A stretch of DNA of 64,000 nucleotides from Schistocerca nitens (GCF_023898315.1 NC_064621.1:533655383-533719382), one strand, 5' to 3'; positions 9,215-20,799 are shown, counted from the first letter of the stretch. Notes: generated by a model from the sequence alone, not told the origin. Translations and numbers: made by a program.

Positions 9215-10610
9215 ATTCTCAGCTGAAACGCATAGAATTCCTGACTGCATGTTTCCATTTATACATAATAACGATAGCGTATTTGACTGTATTCTGCAGA
9301 TTGTCGTAAATGCCGCATTATGTCATCTTAGTCTCATTCACACTGACATCGGGTTTTGGCTTTTACGTTTCGGAAAATGAGTTAGGAATAGTGTGTATAC
9401 ATCTATAAAAACACCCGAAAAATTGATTCTGAGAGTTTCAAGGAATAAGAAGATTAACAGAATGTGGTTATAACTCGCTCCTAGAGATCCAAATGATTAA
9501 GCAGCCCACTTCCCTATATGATACGTCAACGGTTTGGGTCTTAAAAACAAAATTGAAAAAAACACATTTTCGAGAGCTCCTGCAGTTCGTCGAAGTTTAT
9601 AACATGCATCTCATGACTGAAAATGTTTCGTATATGGTGCTACAGTCTAAAAATATTACGGCGCAGACCTTTCACCTCCGTCTACTGTTGTTGAGGATTC
9701 GATCGGAGATAAATAGTTGTGACGAGCAAGATTATGAACATGACTGCTGCTAGATACATTCCAGTAATTTAAGTTGTGCTCTTAGATTCCTGTCTAACCG
9801 CATACTCAGAAATTGCTACATATTCGGAAAAAATGGTGAATTATTTCTGACCAGAAAAAATATAAAGGTCACTGTCGGTTGTTTCACTCACAGAAATTTC
9901 GTCTCCAGCAATTTCATATTTCGTTTTTTAAACACACAGAAATCACGAAATCATTACTGAGGGAGTGCGCTCTTACATGTAAGTAATAACGAATATTGCA
10001 GAAAAATTCTAACTTACACCAATAACAATGTCTCAGAACGTGTTGCATATATGAAGAGGAAAACAATTTTTTTTTCACCCTTGTATGGCATTCTTTTTTC
10101 TAATGTCTCATCTGAAACTTCATTTGATTTACGGAGATATACCGTTGTGGCACTAAAGAAAATACGTTCTACACATGTGATGCACCCCTAAATTCGTCTT
10201 GAGTCATGATTTCGGTGTATGGCTTTCAGCTCATAACCTCGTTCAGTAAAAATTGGGAAATCGTCAATTCCCTGTCGTTTTTAGCAAATAATTCGTTGTG
10301 ATTCCGCTTTAACTTAACTTGTCAAATAACATTCCTAATAAAATCTTCTTTTTACGTCATACCGTCATTCGAAACTCTACCTGTCTTTAACTCTTGGGTA
10401 AAGACTGTTGCAATAATTGCAGTTGGTATAGGAAGGCGAAAAATGTCTTACTATCGTCTGTTGATACTTTCACTATACACAAGTTGCAAGTGGCCTGCAA
10501 TATTACGAACTCTTTTATATTCAGGTTTAGATACCGTGTGAAATCAGTCATAGACCTCTGTGTTGAATAACGTATTTTAATATGCACAACTTGTGCGCAA
10601 TAAAATTTAT
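9215..10610. other. Unassigned AT-rich sequence
   Basis: No coding region, SINE body, inverted repeat or tandem array that I can support. Confidence 0.6.
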
Positions 10611-10616
10611 ATTATA

Positions 10617-12197
10617 CAGGGTGTTACAAAAAGGTACGGCCAAATTTTCAGAAAACATTCCTCACACACAAATAAAGAAAAGATGTTATGTGGACATGTG
10701 TCCGGAAACGCTTAATTTCCATGTTAGAGCTCATTTTAGTTTCGTCAGTATGTACTGTACTTCCTCGATTCACCGCCAGTTGGCCCAATTGAAGGCAGGT
10801 AATGCTGACTTCGGTGCTTGTCTTGACATGCGACTCATTGCTCTACAGTACCAGCATCAAGCACATCAGTACGTAGCATCAACAAGTTAGTGTTCATCAC
10901 GAACGTGGTTTTGCAGTCAGTGCAATGTTTACAAATGCGGAGTTGGCAGATGCCCATTTGATGTATGGACTAGCACCGGGCTATAGCCGTGGCGCGGTAC
11001 GTTTGTATCGAGGCAGATTTCCAGAACGAAGGTGTCCCGACAGGAAGACGTTCGAAGCAATTGATAGGCGTCTTAGGGAGCACTGAACATTCCAGCCTAT
11101 GACTCGCGACTGGGGAAGACCTAGAACGACGAGGACACCTGCAATGGACGAGGCAATTCTTCGTGCAGTTGACGATAACCCTAGTGTCAGCGTCAGAGAA
11201 GTTGCTGCTGTACAAGGTAACGTTGACCACGTTACTGTATGGAGAGTGCTACGGGAGAACCCGTTGTTTCCGTACTATGTACAGCAGGTGCAGGCACTAT
11301 CAGCAGCTGATTGGCCTCCACGGGTACACTTCTGCGAATAGTTCATCCAACAATGTGTCAATCCTCATTTCAGTGCAAATGTTCTCTTTACGGATGAGGC
11401 TCCATTCCAACGTGATCAAATTATAAATTTTCACAATCAACATGTGTGGGCTGACGAGAATCCGCACGCAATTGTGCAATCACGTCATCAACACAGATTT
11501 TCTGTGAACGTTTGGGCAGGCATTGTTGGTGATGTCTTGATTGGGCCCCATGTTCTTCCACCTACGCGCAATGGAGCACGTTATCATGGTTTCATACGGG
11601 ATACTCTACCTGTGCTGCTAGAACATGTGCCTTTACAAGTACGACACAACATGTGGTTCATGCACGATGGAGCTCCTGCACATTTCAGTCGAAGTGTTCG
11701 TACGCTTCTCAACAACAGATTCGGTGACCGATGGATTGGTAGAGGCGGACCAATTCCATGGCCTTCACGCTCTCCTGACCTCAACCCTCTTGACTTTCAT
11801 TTATGGGGGCATTTGAAAGCTCTTGTCTATGCAACCCCGGTACCAAATGTAGAGACTCTTCGTGCTTGTATTGTGAGCGGCTGTGATACAATACGCCATT
11901 CTCCAGGGCTGCATCAGCGCATCAGGGATTCCATGCGACGGAGGGTGAATGCATGTATCCTCGCTAACGGAGGACATTTTGAACATTTCCTGTAACAAAG
12001 TGTTTGAAGTCACGCTGGTACGTTCTGTTGCTGTGTGTTTCCATTCCATGATTAATGTGATTTGAAGAGAAGTAATAAAATGAGCTCTGACATGGAAAGT
12101 AAGCGTTTCCGGACACATGTCCACATAACATATTTTCTTTCTTTGTGTGTGAGGAATGTTTCCTGAAACTTTGGCCGTACCTTTTTGTAACACCCTG
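10617..12197 (+). mobile_element. Complete rosa-like (DD41D) mariner-superfamily element
   Basis: Ends are CAGGGTGTTACAAAAAGG and its reverse complement, with TIRs of about 122 bp (10617-10739 and 12076-12197) that differ at only a few positions. TA flanks both ends (10615-10616 and 12198-12199). The total of 1581 bp holds one transposase gene. Confidence 0.9.
10925..11995 (+). pseudogene. DD41D transposase with two in-frame nonsense codons
   Basis: From ATG 10925 (MFTNAELADAHLMYGLAPGY) a single reading frame runs to TAA at 11993-11995, about 356 codons. It is interrupted only by TGA at 11084-11086 and TAG at 11339-11341. Catalytic residues are in frame: D in VLFTDEAPF (about 11385), D in MHDGAPAHFS (about 11665), and D in SPDLNPLDFHLWG (about 11775-11810). 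There are 41 residues between the second and third aspartates, the spacing described for the rosa group. The N-terminal third should hold the helix-turn-helix DNA-binding part. No frameshift is needed to read the protein, so the copy is fairly young but inactive. It is flanked by its own TIRs and has no partner genes. Confidence 0.87.
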
Positions 12198-12642
12198 TAT
12201 ACTCGAACCCAGTATGTCTTCCGAAGTTTTTGAATCCCAAAGCTCTACATAATTGCATAGATAGATGTCGGATCAAAAAACTACTCCATATTCTAACGGC
12301 AACTTCACTCACAGTTAATCCTTAACCATTCTTGATGACGCAGGACGTCCAGCAGCATTTCATAAACGTTTTAGGAGACTTTAGATTAGAAGTCTGGTGA
12401 TGTTAATCGTTAGAAACCACTGAGTTCTTGCTTGGTTTACTCATTTTGTACCACTGCAACCACAAATTGCGTAATTATACCAAGGAGACACGCAGGTCTC
12501 ATACTGTTAGCGTTCTCAGAAAGGTTTTGAAGACTGAGAGTTCTTGCCGGCTACATGCTTATCGTCGGCTGCTTGCTTAGAGCTCTTGGGCCATGTTAGC
12601 AGTGGGAAGGGGACACGTTTTGGCAGGTGCAGAGACAGATGA
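12198..12642. other. Unassigned sequence
   Basis: Nothing recognisable apart from the 11-bp target duplication at its right end that belongs to the next SINE. Confidence 0.5.
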
Positions 12643-12857
12643 AAGCCCGCATCTCGTGGTCGTGCGGTAGCGTTCTCGCTTCCCACGCCCGGGTTCCCGG
12701 GTTCGATTCCCGGCGGGGTCAGGGATTTTCTCTGCCTCGTGATGGCTGGGTGTTGTGTGCTGTCCTTAGGTTAGTTAGGTTTAAGTAGTTCTAAGTTCTA
12801 GGGGACTTATGACCACAGCAGTTGAGTCCCATAGTGCTCAGAGCCATTTGAGCCATT
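12643..12857 (+). mobile_element. tRNA-Gly-headed SINE
   Basis: The head GCATCTCGTGGTCGTGCGG with B box GGTTCGATTCCCGGC and a CCC anticodon-like triplet resembles tRNA-Gly. The body is shared with the GCCGGCC family. Target duplication GAGACAGATGA lies at 12632-12642 and 12858-12868. Confidence 0.93.
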
Positions 12858-13099
12858 GAGACAGATGAAGGGGACTAGTGTAGTAGGGCTGTAACACACT
12901 AGTCAGGCCGTCTGCAGCAGACAATTAAAAAAAAAATACATGCATTGTAGCTGGTATACTGGGCAGCTGCGACAGCCAGCAGGTTCTGCGCTTCTAGTCG
13001 TGAGCGGGCTGTCTCGTGGAGGACTTATAAGGTTGCCTTCAGTGTCCGGGCAGTTGTCGAAGCAGCCAGACCTTCCTTCCGTCCTGAAACAAATTCTAT

Positions 13100-13511
13100 G
13101 ATGACTTTCGACAGCTTGTCGGACTGGGGAATTTTCAGTTCTGGAGGGACGCACAAATTTCTTCAAATTTATAGCCTTCTCTTTCTGGCACATTATTTTG
13201 TAAAAGACAACATGCATTTATTACGGCAATTGCAAATTCATCATTAAAGTCCATTGGCTGATGAAAAATTCTCTGTTCTCCATTTATTTGCCAGAGCGTA
13301 TTTTACAAATCGCCTAGTCCGAGACAGCTTTTTTAAAGGTTCTTTTACTGTTTATTAAACTCCTTCCTCCATAAGGACGCATTACATTTTCTAATATACC
13401 AAATGCCTCGTCTCTGACAACGACGCACGGCAACGGTGCTCCTTTCTTTGATGTTTTTCTCCTATATTTGTAAATTTTTACTAACGAGATTTTCATGCAA
13501 ACTGATTGCAT
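13100..13511 (-). pseudogene. PIF/Harbinger transposase C-terminal fragment (HARBI1-like)
   Basis: The minus-strand frame 13511-13314 reads to LPCVVVRDEAFGILENVMRP and YGGRSLIN, the block around the second catalytic aspartate of PIF/Harbinger DDE nucleases. After frame changes, ALANKWR (about 13290) and MDFNDEFAIAVINACCLLQN (13255-13195) follow, matching the end of the nuclease domain. A stop follows at about 13112. The N-terminal part, the first aspartate and the Myb-like partner gene are not visible. Stops between blocks mean it is a relic. The similarity is to the family in general, from memory. Confidence 0.72.
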
Positions 13512-13894
13512 GAAAATAGATGAGTGACTATATTTTCCGTATGCTCCGATATCTATGTGAGTGAACGTATAATTCGCAGCTCATGAAGCAAATAAAGCGA
13601 CGGAAAAAGGAGTTCGTTTGTTATGAAAAAAAATGCATAACATGTTCCACGCTGATCGGCTCAGCTGATCGGTCACGACTGACCGTCAGCTGGCTAAATA
13701 AATTGGGGCTTAACATTGCAGCTGCGCAGTGCATCATAGTCAAAACTGCTGAGCCCGTCCGCCTATATGCATTTTTATGTTTCATTTGTCACACTGTAAA
13801 TCAAGTAAACGTGTGCTCAGCGTCAAGGATGGTTAAAGCACTGCAGAGCTTTACAAAGCTTAGTGGTGTGCCCTTGACTTCCTCCCACCTCTCA

Positions 13895-14093
13895 GCCGGC
13901 CGGGGTGGCCGAGCGGTTCTAGGCACTACAGTGTGGAACCGCGCGACTGCTACGGTCGCAGGTTCGAATCCTGCCTCGGGCATGGATGTGTGTGATGTCC
14001 TCAGGTTAGTTAGGTTTAAGTAGTTCTAAGTTCTAGGGGACTGATGACCTTAGAAGTTAAGTCCCATAGTGCTCAGAGCCGTTTGAATTTGAA
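13895..14093 (+). mobile_element. SINE, class-II tRNA head (GCCGGCC family)
   Basis: Full-length, beginning GCCGGCCGGGGTGGCCGAGC, with perfect duplication CCCACCTCTCA at 13884-13894 and 14094-14104. Confidence 0.95.
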
Positions 14094-14319
14094 CCCACCT
14101 CTCAACAGATACAGCCAGTTAAATGGGGATCTAAATTTCAACACGTACTCCGAAATACGGTGTCGCTTGACTTGCCATTATTGTCATTGTTATAAGTGCA
14201 AGAAGCGATAAGAGCAAAGAAAATCGTTGGACCAACCAGGCATCGTATGCTAAGCCTAAGTTTTGTAGTCTGGAACATAATCCATTGAGTCACAAAGGCA
14301 CAATTCTAGACAAGCCATT

Positions 14320-14534
14320 GCCCGCATCTCGTGGTCGTGCGGTAGCGTTCTCGCTTCCCACGCCCGGGTTCCCGGGTTCGATTCCCGGCGGGGTCAGGGA
14401 TTTTCTCTGCCTCGTGATGGCTGGGTGTTGTGTGCTGTCCTTAGGTTAGTTGGGTTTAAGTAGTTCTAAGTTCTAGGGGACTGATGACCATAGATGTTAA
14501 GTCCAATAGTGCTCAGAGCCATTTGAACCATTTT
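14320..14534 (+). mobile_element. tRNA-Gly-headed SINE
   Basis: Same head and body as the copy at 12643. Flanks TAGACAAGCCATT and TAGACAAACCATT form the target duplication, with one difference. Confidence 0.93.
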
Positions 14535-14751
14535 TTAGACAAACCATTAACAAGTTATTCATAAAACGGAAACTACACTGAACCAAGGGAACAAACACTA
14601 ATTCTGTAAAAGAAGTAAACAAAGAAAATAAGTTATTCGTTATTTAATTTATAGATAATTTATGGGCGAATAAATCTGTTCGAATAATTATCCAGATAGA
14701 AATCTATTCGAATAATATCCATCTCTTTTTCACCAATACGCCTTATGCTTA

Positions 14752-15980
14752 CACTATGTGATCAGAAGTATCCGGACACCCCCAAAAACATAGTTTTTCA
14801 TATGAAGTGCATTGTGCTGCCACCTACTGCCAGGTACTCCATATCAGCGACCTCAGCAGTCATTAGACATCGTGAGAGAGCAGAATGGGGCGGTCCGTGG
14901 AACTTACGGCCTTCCAATGTGGTCAGGTGCTTGGGTGTCACTTGTGTCATACGTCTGTATGCGATACTTCCACACTCCTAAACATCTCTAGGTCCACTGT
15001 TTCCGATGTGATAGTGAAGTGGAAACGTGAAGGGACACGTACAGCACAAAAGCGTAAAGGCCGATCTCGTCTGTTGACTGACAGAGACAGCCGACAGTTG
15101 AAGGGGGTTGTAATGTGTAATAGGCAGACATCTATCCAGACCATCACACAGGGATCCCAAACTGCATCAGGATCCATTGCAAGTGCTATGACAATTAGGC
15201 GGGAGGTGAGAAAACTTGGATTTCATGGTCGAGCGGCTGCTCATAAGCCACACATCACGCCGGTAAATACCAAACGACGCCTCGCTTGGTGTAAGGAGCG
15301 GAAACATTGGACGATTGAACAGTGGGAAAAAATTGAGTGGAGTGACGAATCACGGTACACAATGTGGCGATCCGATGGCAGGGTATGGGTATGGCGAATG
15401 CCTGGTGAACGTAATCTGCCAGCGTGTGTAGTGCCAACAGTAAAATTCGGAGGTGGTGTTGTTATAGTGTGGTCGTGTTATTCGGGCTTGCACCCCTTGT
15501 TGTTTTGCGTGGCACTATTACAGCACAGGCCTACATTGATGTTTTAAGCACCTTCTTGCTTCCCACTGTTGAAGAGCAATTCGGGGATGGCGACTGCATC
15601 TTTCAACACGATCGAGCACCTGTTCATGATGCACGGCCTGTGGCGGAACGGTTACACGACAATAACACCCCTGTAATGGCCTGGCCTGCACAGAGTCCTG
15701 GCCTGAATCTTTTGGGATGTTTTGGAACGCCGACTTCGTGCCAGACCTCACCGACCGACATCGACACGTCTCCTCAGTGCAGCACTCCGTGAAGAATTGG
15801 CTGCCATTCCCCAAGAAACCTTCCAGCACGTGATTGAACGTATGCCTGCGAGGGTGGAAGCCGTCATCAAGGCTAAGGGTAGGCCAACACCATATTGAAG
15901 TTCAGCATTACCGATTGAGGCCGCCACGAGCTTGTAAGTCATTTTCAGCCATGTGTCCGTATACTTTTGATCACTTAGTG
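14752..15980 (+). mobile_element. Tc1-like element, about 1.23 kb
   Basis: Left end CACTATGTGATCAGAAGTAT pairs with the reverse complement of the right end (ATACTTTTGATCACTTAGTG). TA precedes the left end; the right flank is TT, presumably mutated. A transposase relic lies inside. Confidence 0.85.
14885..15897 (+). pseudogene. Tc1 transposase, frameshifted
   Basis: ATG at 14885 opens a 197-codon block with a helix-turn-helix region (NISRSTVSDVIVKWKREG) and the first catalytic aspartate in WSDESRYTMW (about 15340). A frameshift near 15480 moves the reading to a frame with FQHDRAPVHDARP (about 15600), the second aspartate. The third block reads SPGLNLLGCFG, so the SPD aspartate is glycine and the catalytic glutamate is lost by a further frameshift. 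The C-terminus resumes as ALREELAAIPQETFQHVIE up to PTPY and TGA near 15897. The length matches a roughly 340-residue Tc1 protein, but it cannot be active. Confidence 0.82.
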
Positions 15981-15989
15981 TTCCTTCGC

Positions 15990-16585
15990 TTTTTGTTTAT
16001 ATTATCAAATGTAACGAGTCCCACTTGTTCACTTTCTCGAATTACTCACGAAAGCCTATGGTGTAGGTGGATTGAAGCTTTGCAAATTGTAAACAAAGTT
16101 GACAATTATAGTCTGTTGTCACACTCTCAACGTTATATTTTTAACTTGTTCTGTTCAAAATATGTCTAAATGGTAGTGCGATTTTAGCAGCTGACTGAAA
16201 GCGAACATTAATTCATGAGCTACTATTTCACAGAAATATGCCGTTCCACAACTGAAACGATGATCTTCGATAACATTCCGTATTCGGTTATAACTTTAAT
16301 TTTCGTTATACTGTGGCGAATCTCAGGCATACAGTGCACACCTTCTCCATAGGAAACATGGAAAAGACAGCTAAAAAAGAAAAAGAAATTATAATTCTAA
16401 ATGCATTTGAACGCTTGCCGTGCCCATTAGTGCCGCTACGTTGTGTGAAAGCTGTATGTCATGTGTCATTACATGCATGGCACACTCTGATTGCCCTGTG
16501 ATTGAACTGCCACCCACGTGCTTCCACGTGCGCGAGCATAGCGAGTGACGCACACGAGCACTCCTCACGCGGCTGCGTGCTCTGC
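15990..16585. other. Unassigned sequence
   Basis: No recognised element. A short CpG-rich stretch with two CACGTG motifs (16515 and 16527) precedes the next SINE. Confidence 0.5.
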
Positions 16586-16588
16586 TAA

Positions 16589-16806
16589 AATGTAAATGTC
16601 GTGTGATTAGGACCTCCCCGTTGGGTAGACCGTTCGCCGGGTGCAAGTCTTTCGATTTGACGCCATTTAGGGGACTTGCGCGTCGATGGCGATGAAATGA
16701 TGATGCTTAGGACAACACAACACCCAATCCCTGGGCGGAAAAAAAAATCTCCGACCCAGCCGGGAATCGAACCCGGGCCCTTAGGATTGACATTCTGTCG
16801 TGCCGA
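16589..16806 (-). mobile_element. tRNA-headed SINE ('TAGCTGAGTGG' family)
   Basis: Reverse-strand relative of the copy at 7130: GGGAATCGAACCCGGGCCC is the B-box region and GTCGTGTGATTAGGACCTCC the tail end. It is followed by a run of T. Confidence 0.82.
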
Positions 16807-16811
16807 TTTTT

Positions 16812-16970
16812 TTTTTTTTAAGTTGTTGTTGTTGATCGTTGTGTTTGGTGGTTGCGGACGTCACATGACATCCGTTCAAGTTCGTTTGTTGACCCTTCCA
16901 CTCTGTTTTTTATTACAGACGATAACCAGCTCTCTGACCGCACTCGCTGAGCTACAGTGCCGGTGTCAGC
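16812..16970 (-). mobile_element. tRNA-headed SINE ('GTAGCTCAGCG' family)
   Basis: The minus strand shows a CACTGTAGCTCAGCGAGTG head. On plus, CACATGACATCCGTTCAAGT is the body end. Related worn copies lie at 17856 and 18023. Confidence 0.65.
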
Positions 16971-17109
16971 TAGCGGGGGCGGACACGTGCTGTATTGCTC
17001 ACCTCCCTTCAGCAGGCACCGATCGGCTACGTAAACATTGACCCGAGCGCCCGAACAGCTGAGGCGCAACTGTGAGGTTTAAATTAAAAAAGAAAACTAT
17101 TTTTTTGGG

Positions 17110-17345
17110 AGTTACCGAGCGAGGCTGGACAGTGGTTAGTACATTAGACTCGCATTCTGCAGGAAGACAGTACAAATTCGCGTCCAGCCATCCGGATTTA
17201 GGTTTTTCGTGAGTTTCTTGAATCGCTCCAGGCAAATGCTTAAATGACTCCTCTAAAAGGATACAACTGATTTCCTTCCCCATTCTAGAAACATTCCCAA
17301 CTTGCACTCCATCTCTAATGACCTCGATGTCGACGGGGTGTTACA
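17110..17345 (+). mobile_element. tRNA-headed SINE ('ACCGAGCGAGG' family)
   Basis: The head has ACCGAGCGAGGCTGGACAG and GACTCGCATTCTGCAGGAAG, and the body TTTAGGTTTTTCGTGAGTTT. The downstream TTCCTTTCTTTCTTCCTTCC tract may be its low-complexity tail. Other copies are at 21915, 48873 (minus) and 55319. Confidence 0.78.
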
Positions 17346-17798
17346 TCCCAAGCTTCCTTTCTTTCTTCCTTCCTTCCTCCCTTTTAAATAATTTTGATGC
17401 ATACTAACCTGAAAAATCGGTGCTGAAAGTTAATCATGATTGATGCTATGTATCGTTATTGCGTCTGTGTGGTTGTGCAATTACCACTAGGTTTCCAGAA
17501 GTGAATTGCAGATGTGAAGCATGGGAGAAATGCTAACTGACAAATTCAGAGCAAGCCTTTTTCAGAGTTTTATTATTTTATTATTATTATGAGGAATTAA
17601 ATTTTAGTTCTTCGCTAATCCACGTTGTTTGTGAAATGTATTTCCCCACATTGTTCTTATTCTTTGTTAATTTACTTACCTTATTACTCACCTGTCAGCA
17701 CCAGTTTTTTATGGAGGAAAATACAAATGAAAAAATTACTACAGAAGGCATTTAAGAATCGAACACAGGTCATCCGCTCCTGGTCGGTTGCTTTGATC

Positions 17799-17829
<31 letters not shown>
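17799..17829 (+). repeat. (TTA)n microsatellite
   Basis: About ten perfect TTA/ATT units. Confidence 0.9.
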
Positions 17830-17855
17830 TCCTTCTGTCTGTCTGTTCATTCTCT

Positions 17856-17960
17856 TTCATTTGTTGGAGGTCGATTCCGTGTGGATGTCACAAGACTTCT
17901 CTCAAAGTTTATTAACGAAAACTTAACTCTCAGCGGACGCGTTGAGCTGCCATGCCGGCT
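17856..17960 (-). mobile_element. Worn SINE fragment ('GTAGCTCAGCG' family)
   Basis: Reverse-strand GCCGGCATGGCAGCTCAACG head with a decayed body. Similar to 16812-16970. Confidence 0.5.
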
Positions 17961-18022
17961 TAGAATTTCTTTCTTTCTTTGTCGTAATTACCTATCTTTT
18001 TCTTCGTCATTTTTCGTTAACA

Positions 18023-18145
18023 GTTATGTGGTGATGTCGCATGGCACCTCTTTCATTTTATCGACGAAAACTTCACTCGATTTTTTTTTATTACAGAGAG
18101 TGGCCATTCCGCTGACCGAACACCATGAGCTACGATGCTGGCACA
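18023..18145 (-). mobile_element. Worn SINE fragment ('GTAGCTCAGCG' family)
   Basis: Reverse-strand GCCAGCATCGTAGCTCATGG head followed by TCGGTCAGCGGAATGGCC. Same family as the previous two. Confidence 0.55.
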
Positions 18146-18149
18146 TCTC

Positions 18150-19335
18150 TCGGCCGGTGCTGTTTGCCATTGTACGGCGTTAATCGAGACGCGTACATGA
18201 CCAAACGACAAAGCCACATGACATTTTACAAGTATAAGCACGTCGCTATACAAAGCCTCGCGTCGACACCTTCGGAATCAGTTGCACTGCAGAAATCAGG
18301 GCGCAGTGCCCCAAGAAACTGCTCCCTGTGTTTTTAATTTGTGCTTAAGTAATTCAATATTATTAAAAAATAAAATAATAAACGTGAGCTTTACTGAGGA
18401 GAGCTATTTTCGGGAGGCATTACTACTGCTATGAATCCTCTCGAAAAATTAAAACTAAAAGATGGTGCGGATTTCAGGTTTCGGAAAGTTTTGAAGAATG
18501 TGCCCTGCGGATTTCGGAACTTTTCTGCAGATGCTGGGATTCTATGCCGTTGTTTGTTTGGAATGAACCGAACATTCGCGCTCAGTGAAAAGTGAAACAA
18601 GATATACGAGTTGGGCTGTAGGAGCAAAGCAAACATAAAATGGCATTTGCTGTTGCTTGTTATAGTGACAAACGTAGAAAAATATCAGGGCTGTTTGGCA
18701 CACATTGTATAAGAAGTCCCATCGATTTTGACTGTTCAAATGCGAGGCACAGGTCAACTGCGGTTTTTGTATTGATTATTGACCATGTTCAGTTTCGTTC
18801 GCGAGTAAACAAATTGTAATTCCACATTCAGATACCGGCAAATGTTAAACGCATCAAGCTATAACTGGACGAAGATCAGACAAACAACAACACTGATGGT
18901 TCAAAAGAATCAATTATAAGATGTGGTCTTAATATGTGGATCGAGGGAATATTAATTTACTACACGTGTATACATATAAATTTCAGTCATAATTAGAAAT
19001 AAGACTACATATGTATAGATATATAATTAATATTTCTCATTATAGTAGAGGTAAAATTCAGTGAACCGTACTGTATAAATTATGAAGCGAAGGATGCCGT
19101 TTTCCCCTGGATTTCATACCTTGTAATAAAAACTGTAATGTATGGCAACCATTTGTCTCGACTCGTACAGCTGCTAGTGTTATCTCCGAATTGTCATTTT
19201 AAACTGTGTAATTTTTTCCATGTCGTGTTGTGACGTTTTGTATTTTTTGTCGAGAAGCTCCAGGTCATCTCTCCTTTCGCTTCTCTTTTTGTAGTCTCGC
19301 AATGTCACCTCTCGAAGTCATGGAATGGCCAGAAA
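18150..19335. other. Unassigned sequence
   Basis: Short open frames on both strands have no recognisable motif, and no SINE or inverted repeat is visible. AT-rich throughout. Confidence 0.5.
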
Positions 19336-19499
19336 ATACGCACATCAAAAAAATTTTGCGACACCTCGGTTCCGAGAGTTCCGGAACCCCTACAGAAAAT
19401 TGGAATAGAGATCAATATAAACATAATTTCCGCCCTTTTTATTGCTCATGAAAACACATTGTATGTTGTACCACAATACAGAGAGACCTTCAGATGTGG

Positions 19500-20503
19500 T
19501 GGTCTAAATTTCCGTACACACCAGTACCTCTAATACCCAGTAGCAAGTCCCGTATTCGTCGTGGCATGCTATCCACAAGCTCATCACGGCAATGTTGGTC
19601 CAGATTGTCCCACTCTTCAACGGCGATTCGGGGTAAATCCCTCAGAGTGGTTGGCGGGTCACGTCCTCAATAAATAGGGTTCATGTCTTGAGAATATGCT
19701 GGCCACTCTAGTCGAGTGATGTCGTTATCCTGAAGGAAGTCATTTACAAGATATGCACAATGGGGGCGCGAACTGTCGTCCATGAAGACGAATGCCTCTC
19801 CAATATGATGCCGATATGGTTGCACTATCGGTCGGAGGATTGCATTCACGTATCGTACAGCCGTTACGGCGCTTTCCATGATCACCAGCGGCGTACGTTG
19901 GCCTCACATAATGCCATCCCAAAATAGCAGGGGACCTCCACCTTGCTGCACTCGCTGGACAATGTGTCTAAGGCGCTCAGCCTGACCGGGTTGCCTCCAA
20001 ACACGTCTCCGACGATTGTCTGGTTGAAGGCATATGCGACACTCATCGGTGAAAAGAACGTGATGCCAATCCTGAGCGGTCCATTCGGCATGTTGTTGGG
20101 CCCATATGTACCGCGCTGCGTGGTGCCGTGGTTGCAAAGATGGACCCCGCCATGGAAGTAGGGAGTGAAGTTGCGCATCATGCAGCCTATTGCGCACAGT
20201 TTGAGTCGTAACAAGACGCCCTGTGGCTGCGCGAAAAGCATTATCCGACATGGTGGCGTTGCTGGCAGGGTTCCTACGAGCCACAACCCGTAGGTAATGG
20301 TCATCAACTGCAGTAGTAGCTCTTGGGCGGCCTGAGCGAGGCATGTCATCGACAGTTCCTGTCTCTCTGTATCTCCTCCATGTCCGAACAATAAAGCTTT
20401 GTTTCACTTCGAGACGCCTGGACACTTCCCTTGTTGAGAGCCCTTTCTGGCACAAAGTAACAAGGAGAACGCGATCGAACCGCGGCATTGCCCGTCTAGG
20501 CAT
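19500..20503 (-). pseudogene. Tc1-like transposase, nearly continuous but defective
   Basis: ATG at 20503 (MPRRAMPRFDRVLLVTLCQK) opens 199 codons with a helix-turn-helix part (LSTREVSRRLEVKQS) and D1 in VLFTDECRI (about 20040). A stop at about 19904 is followed in another segment by VRYVNAILRPIVQPY, D2 in FVFMDDSSRPH (about 19775) and YSQDMNPIY. In the third block the SPD serine-proline context is changed, and the catalytic glutamate expected after NPI is replaced where a deletion joins a downstream block (EEWDNLDQHCRDELVDSMPR). Loss of that glutamate and the stops make it inactive. It belongs to a Tc1 branch common in arthropods. Confidence 0.78.
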
Positions 20504-20604
20504 GGTTGAAGTACAGACAACACGTGCCGTATACCTCCTCCCTGGTCGAATGACGGGAACTGATCAGTTGTCGGACCCCCTCCGTATAATAGGCGCTGCT
20601 CATG

Positions 20605-20652
20605 GTTGGTTTGTGGGATTGAAGGGACCAGACTGCTGCGGTCATCGGTCCC
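20605..20652 (+). mobile_element. 48-bp retroposed SINE tail fragment
   Basis: The insert (contains GGGATTGAAGGGACCAGACT) is bounded by a perfect 12-bp direct repeat GCGCTGCTCATG at 20593-20604 and 20653-20664. I recognise it as a piece of a locust-type SINE. It sits in the 5' part of the Tc1 element. Confidence 0.75.
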
Positions 20653-20799
20653 GCGCTGCTCATGCATGGTCTTTTACTTCTTTGGGCGGGTTTAGTGATA
20701 TCTCTGAACAGTCAAAGGGACTGTGTCCGTGGTAGAATATCCACAGTCAACATCTATCTTCTAGAGTTCTTGGAACCGGGGTGATGCAAAACTGTTGTC

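Larger units (their letters stand above)
19341..20796 (-). mobile_element. Tc1-like element
   Basis: The left end region TTTTGCGACACCTCGGTTCC and the right end region (reverse complement TTTTGCATCACCCCGGTTCC) are matching TIRs around a transposase relic. Exact termini are not certain to a few bases. Confidence 0.78.

Noticed and set aside
8802..9215. 137-codon open frame on plus
   Set aside because: It starts inside a MITE arm, overlaps an open frame on the other strand, and has no motif; GC-rich composition explains it.
12643..12720. tRNA-Gly-like sequence
   Set aside because: It is the head of a SINE with body, tail and target duplication.
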